Source of the DNA: Dehalococcoidales bacterium | GTDB lineage: Bacteria; Chloroflexota; Dehalococcoidia; Dehalococcoidales; CSSed11-197 | Reading direction: 5' to 3' | DNA: 6,791 nucleotides | NCBI GenBank assembly: GCA_028705415.1 | Contig: JAQWDO010000047.1 | Span: 1-6,791, forward strand | In this document: one piece after another, positions 4,593 to 6,791 of the stretch | Position numbering within the stretch: the stretch's first letter is position 1 | Layout of the letters: each line of letters starts with the position of its first letter | Program-made: the position numbers and the translations under genes | The notes under the pieces: model-generated | Databases searched by the model: none | Seen by the model: only the letters and a program-made list of their open reading frames with translations | What the model was told of the DNA's origin: nothing

Positions 4593-4819
4593 TACGTACC
4601 TCCTCCCGCATTTGAAGACTTTCGCTTTTCGCGCTTGTTTCCCATTATAATGCCAGGCCATCCGATAAGATAGGGGTATGAGCATTATTTTAATCATATC
4701 GAACAGAACAACCGGCAAACCCCTTGTCAGGGTGAAAAAAGTGACGGTGGTTAGCCCCGGGGGCCAAAAAGAGAATATTAAACCCGTATCTGGCAATTAA
4801 CTCCAGATCAGAATCAGCG

Positions 4820-5596
4820 TCAAGACTTTTTGTTCATATTTGCCGCTACCGCCGATTTGAATGAACAGGGCAGGCCGACCGAACACTTGCCGCAGACTTC
4901 GGTTGAAGGCAAATCATCAAAAAAGAGTTCTGATTTTTGCAGGTATTGATAACATGCCCTCCTGTCGAACTGCCCGTCTTCTTTTATCGCATTCACGGGA
5001 CAGCGCTCGATACACAATTTGCAGCTTCCGTTATAAAAATAAAGGCATCTCTCTTTTTGTTCTGCAGGAACAGAGCCCAGCTTGGTGCCTATAACCAGAC
5101 TACCAAAACGCCCCGTGCACCCTGCATCAGTGATAAGAAGCCTGTTCAAACCAAAACTGCCTATTCCGGTTAATCTGGCTACACTCCTGTGTGACCAGCG
5201 GGCGGCGAGCTTCTTTTTATCGAAATCATAAGTAGGCTGTTCATAGGCAGCTTCAATACCGGCCTTGTCCAGAGCGCGCACTACACTTTCACAGATTTGC
5301 CTGATGAGCTTGTTGGTTTCAACATATGCCACTGCCCATTCTCTGGCTACATAGTCATTTTTTAAATTAGCATTGACCACACTTTTGGAGAAAGGCAGGA
5401 AAAAAGCAACAAGACTCCGGGCCCCCGGAAGTAAATCATCAGGGCTGATATGATGCTCACCGACTACTTTTCTGATGTGTTTAAAGTCATCGTTTTTAAC
5501 TTCGGCAAAGCCTGTAACAGGCTTGCGAAAGCGGGTAACTGTATCTGCATTCTCTACTTCATTTTCAATAACGGATATGATAAGTTTTTCTATCAT
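4820..5596 (-). CDS. QueG-like (epoxyqueuosine-reductase-related) 2x[4Fe-4S] protein
   Basis: The 258-aa protein aligns in layout with the QueG/reductive-dehalogenase-like superfamily. An N-terminal region (50-75, ISPDDLLPGARSLVAFFLPF) and RLTGIGSFGLNRLLIT (141-156) resemble the cobalamin-binding half. A ferredoxin-like region follows. Eight cysteines can hold two [4Fe-4S] clusters: C184, C192, C195, C199 (CLYFYNGSCKLCIERCP) and C215, C235, C238, C244 (RACYQYL, VCGKCSVGLPC). The first motif is C-x7-C-x2-C-x3-CP; in classic QueG it is C-x2-C-x2-C-x3-CP, and the position of the first Cys is N189 here. It is shorter than QueG (about 310-380 aa), lacking the C-terminal HEAT-like part. So it is a related redox enzyme or maturation protein, not certain queuosine synthesis. 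RBS GGTGA is eight bases before the ATG. It follows the CMD gene by 64 bp with no strong terminator, probably co-transcribed. Cytosolic. Confidence 0.85.
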   Translation of the reverse strand: MIEKLIISVIENEVENADTVTRFRKPVTGFAEVKNDDFKHIRKVVGEHHISPDDLLPGARSLVAFFLPFSKSVVNANLKNDYVAREWAVAYVETNKLIRQICESVVRALDKAGIEAAYEQPTYDFDKKKLAARWSHRSVARLTGIGSFGLNRLLITDAGCTGRFGSLVIGTKLGSVPAEQKERCLYFYNGSCKLCIERCPVNAIKEDGQFDRRACYQYLQKSELFFDDLPSTEVCGKCSVGLPCSFKSAVAANMNKKS

Positions 5597-5660
5597 TTAA
5601 TATTCACCAAATAAACTAAAGGGTTGCTGTGTATTAAATTTTAGCAGGCGAAACCTGATG

Positions 5661-6002
5661 CTACCATTTACCCAGGTCTTTCATTGTTTGTACAACAATC
5701 CACAAACCGGAGGAAGCGCTTGTTCCTCCCATCGCACTGGCAACAGAAGCAGCCTCAACAACCTCTCTTTTGGTAGCGCCCGCCTCTACGGCAAGTTTTG
5801 TCTGGAAAATAATACAGCTGGTGCATTCTATCCGTACAGCGATAGACATCGCCATCAGCCTCTTGGTTTTGGCGCTGAGCGCTCCATCTTTGTACACCTC
5901 ATCGTTAAACTCATCCCTGGCCTTGTAAGCTTCCGGCAGATGGCTTTTGAAGTCCTCAATCAGTTCGTCCATGTCTTTGAGACGTTGAATCTGGCTATCC
6001 AT
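5661..6002 (-). CDS. carboxymuconolactone decarboxylase / AhpD-like protein
   Basis: The 113-aa, all-helical protein is a single CMD domain. The hallmark is RIECTSCIIFQTKLAVEAGA: E59, C60 and C63 form the redox ExCxxC motif, but the histidine normally four residues after the second Cys (CxxCxxxH) is Q67. It then shows ATKREVVEAASVASAMGG as in AhpD-like peroxidase partners. These proteins usually reduce lipoamide or peroxiredoxin partners, or act as small decarboxylases; loss of the His may weaken the proton relay. The ATG at 6002 is preferred to the TTG at 6008: AGGAGG (6017-6012) is nine bases from the ATG but only three from the TTG. It lies between the DUF7000 gene and the Fe-S protein on one strand, which suggests a redox-linked operon. 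Cytosolic, no signal peptide. Confidence 0.88.
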   Translation of the reverse strand: MDSQIQRLKDMDELIEDFKSHLPEAYKARDEFNDEVYKDGALSAKTKRLMAMSIAVRIECTSCIIFQTKLAVEAGATKREVVEAASVASAMGGTSASSGLWIVVQTMKDLGKW

Positions 6003-6052
6003 AATCAAATTCCTCCTGTTTTTGGATATTGGCTGTTAAAAGATTAGCACAA

Positions 6053-6068
6053 GTATAATTGTATAATT
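6053..6068. repeat. two tandem copies of GTATAATT
   Basis: GTATAATT occurs head to tail at 6053-6060 and 6061-6068, upstream of the minus-strand CMD gene. On that strand it reads AATTATAC twice and includes a TATACT that could be a -10, but no -35 fits. It may be a regulator site or simply an A/T-rich stretch. Confidence 0.3.
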
Positions 6069-6099
6069 AGTCATCGATTCCCTGTGGGGATTACTGCCG

Positions 6100-6594
6100 T
6101 TAGTGCCCGGACAGAAAATTCTCAATCTCTGTAATAAAATATGATGTTCCTGCAGCTATTTGCCCGGTTAAAGCGTCTGAGTCACCAAAATCCGGCTGTT
6201 CAACCAGGGTATATTCTATTATTGAGTCTGTTCCTTTGATTGCTGGTGAAGAGCGGAACTTGTTCCAACCGCTTTCACCTATAAGCCTTCGATATTCTGC
6301 CTGCACCTTTCTGTTAGCTCCCGCCAGCCATACTTCGAACCTTGCACTTTCATGGATATACACTACTGCAATTTTCAGATTTCTGCGTTGTAATGAGTGC
6401 GGGAAAAGCGGAAAATATGTCATGTCCATGTAACCTTGGTACAAGCCCCCGGGGGCGGAGTATTCAGGGTAACTGGATTCAAAATATACCCTCAAGCTCT
6501 TCATATATTCCATTAAGCCTCTGTATGCTTTTGGAATATAACCCTTCGCTACCTGCTTATTGTATTCATCCATGTAATCTTGCAATGATTCCAT
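6100..6594 (-). CDS. DUF7000-like family protein
   Basis: The 164-aa soluble protein matches, from memory, a family of small uncharacterised bacterial proteins annotated DUF7000. Landmarks are KAYRGLMEYMKSLR (22-35), GLYQGYMDMTYFPLFPHSL (50-68), KIAVVYIHESARFEVWLAG (74-92) and SIIEYTLVEQPDF (124-136). The first part is helical, the middle alternates beta strands (IAVVYIH, FEVWLAG), and the C-terminal helix ends ENFLSGH. There are no cysteines, no signal peptide and no membrane segment. The ATG at 6594 has GGAG about ten bases upstream (6608-6605). The gene begins the minus-strand series, facing away from the partial antitoxin gene across a 134-bp divergent region, and is 97 bp from the CMD gene. 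No clear promoter was found for it. Role unknown. Confidence 0.72.
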   Translation of the reverse strand: MESLQDYMDEYNKQVAKGYIPKAYRGLMEYMKSLRVYFESSYPEYSAPGGLYQGYMDMTYFPLFPHSLQRRNLKIAVVYIHESARFEVWLAGANRKVQAEYRRLIGESGWNKFRSSPAIKGTDSIIEYTLVEQPDFGDSDALTGQIAAGTSYFITEIENFLSGH

Positions 6595-6678
6595 TTACTT
6601 ATACTCCATCATTAAAAGGGATGTTAATGTTTTCATCCACAACGGAAGAATATAACACGTTTTTATATTGGGATGAAG

Positions 6679-6707
6679 TTGACATCATATTATTTTATAC
6701 GTATATT
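6679..6707 (+). promoter_or_regulatory. sigma-A promoter of the partial antitoxin gene
   Basis: A perfect TTGACA (6679-6684), a 17-bp spacer and TATATT (6702-6707, five of six). Transcription would start near 6714, four bases before the RBS GGAGGAG (6718-6724), so the leader is very short. Confidence 0.7.
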
Positions 6708-6717
6708 ATACGTATAT
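6696..6717 (+). promoter_or_regulatory. tandem palindromic operator over the -10 box
   Basis: The 11-mer TATACGTATAT is repeated twice head to tail (6696-6706, 6707-6717). Each contains the perfect palindrome TATACGTATA, and the centres are 11 bp apart, about one helical turn. The copies overlap the -10 box and the start of transcription. This is the arrangement expected for a ribbon-helix-helix antitoxin binding cooperatively to repress its own promoter. Confidence 0.6.
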
Positions 6718-6728
6718 GGAGGAGTCTC

Positions 6729-6791
6729 ATGCACAAAAAGCTGACTGTTACTATTGATGAAGAGGTATACGAAGGCCTTCACAGGTTTATC
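6729..6791 (+). CDS. ribbon-helix-helix-type antitoxin, N-terminal part only
   Basis: Only the first 21 codons are in the window: the protein starts MHKKLTVTIDEEVYEGLHR and continues past the edge. KLTVTIDEEVYEGL is the beta strand followed by helix A of a ribbon-helix-helix (CopG/Arc or VapB-like) DNA-binding domain. The start is supported by GGAGGAG (6718-6724), four bases before the ATG. By family habit a toxin gene (PIN, MazF or RelE type) should follow directly downstream, outside the window. The tandem palindromes in its promoter fit autoregulation. Confidence 0.7.
   Translation, partial: MHKKLTVTIDEEVYEGLHRFI

Noticed and set aside
4754..4764. GCCCC-G-GGGGC inverted repeat after the Fe-S gene, considered as terminator
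   Set aside because: On the minus strand the T-run comes before, not after, the stem, and the loop would be too small.
4593..4796. N-terminal extension of the DUF2780 reading frame on the minus strand
   Set aside because: The strong GGGAGGAGGT at 4607-4598 points to the ATG at 4592, the family starts there, and the extension has no RBS and unlikely composition.
4678..4800. 40-codon plus-strand ORF beginning MSIILIISNRTTGKP between the DUF2780 and Fe-S genes
   Set aside because: AGGGG is only one base from the ATG, there is no good promoter, the protein has no recognisable features and the strand is opposite to its neighbours. I see no other gene in 4593-4819.
5658..6047. 129-codon plus-strand ORF opposite the CMD gene
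   Set aside because: Antisense shadow of a clear AhpD/CMD protein, no RBS.
1..6791. CRISPR array, tRNA/rRNA genes, insertion sequences, riboswitches
   Set aside because: No regularly spaced repeats, cloverleaf, transposase frame with terminal inverted repeats, or recognisable aptamer was seen on either strand by eye.

Overview
The window looks like a chromosomal accessory stretch of an anaerobic, moderate-GC Firmicute, possibly Clostridia/Peptococcaceae-like. This is an inference from strong AGGAGG-type ribosome binding sites, TTGACA/TATAAT-type promoters with 17-bp spacers, and a gene set (oxygen-sensitive Fe-S protein, DUF2703, DUF5661, CMD protein, type II toxin-antitoxin modules) typical of such organisms. 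No rRNA, tRNA, CRISPR array, transposase or phage structural gene was found.

Left part (1-1937). A small cupin protein (+) is followed by a gap of about 390 bp. The gap holds two well-formed micro-ORFs, a 29-aa Cys-rich peptide and a 24-aa single-helix membrane peptide. Next comes a DUF5661 protein (+) with an added N-terminal helical region. It converges, 17 bp away, on a two-gene minus-strand unit: a 51-aa secreted peptide precursor with a very good promoter and RBS, then an 86-aa protein with a C-x2-C-x11-C-x9-C motif. The divergent intergenic region (1761-1937) carries a sigma-A promoter for the minus unit. For the plus side it carries a promoter with a dyad in its spacer and a second perfect palindrome at the start codon.

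Middle part (1938-4151). A UbiE-like SAM methyltransferase is followed by an AbrB/MazE-type antitoxin and RelE/ParE-type toxin pair, overlapping by 1 nt and driven by a TTGACA promoter. Then comes a DUF2703 thioredoxin-fold-like protein with a CC-rich C-terminal tail. Its promoter has a perfect 16-bp palindrome at the expected start of transcription, which looks like an ArsR/SmtB-type operator. A hairpin terminator at 4128-4151 serves both strands.

Right part (4152-6791). A minus-strand series reads, in transcription order, DUF7000-like protein, AhpD/CMD-family protein, QueG-like two-cluster Fe-S protein, and DUF2780 protein, running into the terminator at 4128-4151. At the far right a divergent plus-strand gene begins that looks like a ribbon-helix-helix antitoxin. 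Its promoter contains two 10-bp palindromes one helical turn apart. Only the first 21 codons are inside the window.

Common theme (inference): small stress or redox proteins rich in paired cysteines, with toxin-antitoxin modules and several palindromic operators. No pathway links all the genes. The most interesting items are the short genes under 60 codons and the operator-bearing promoters.
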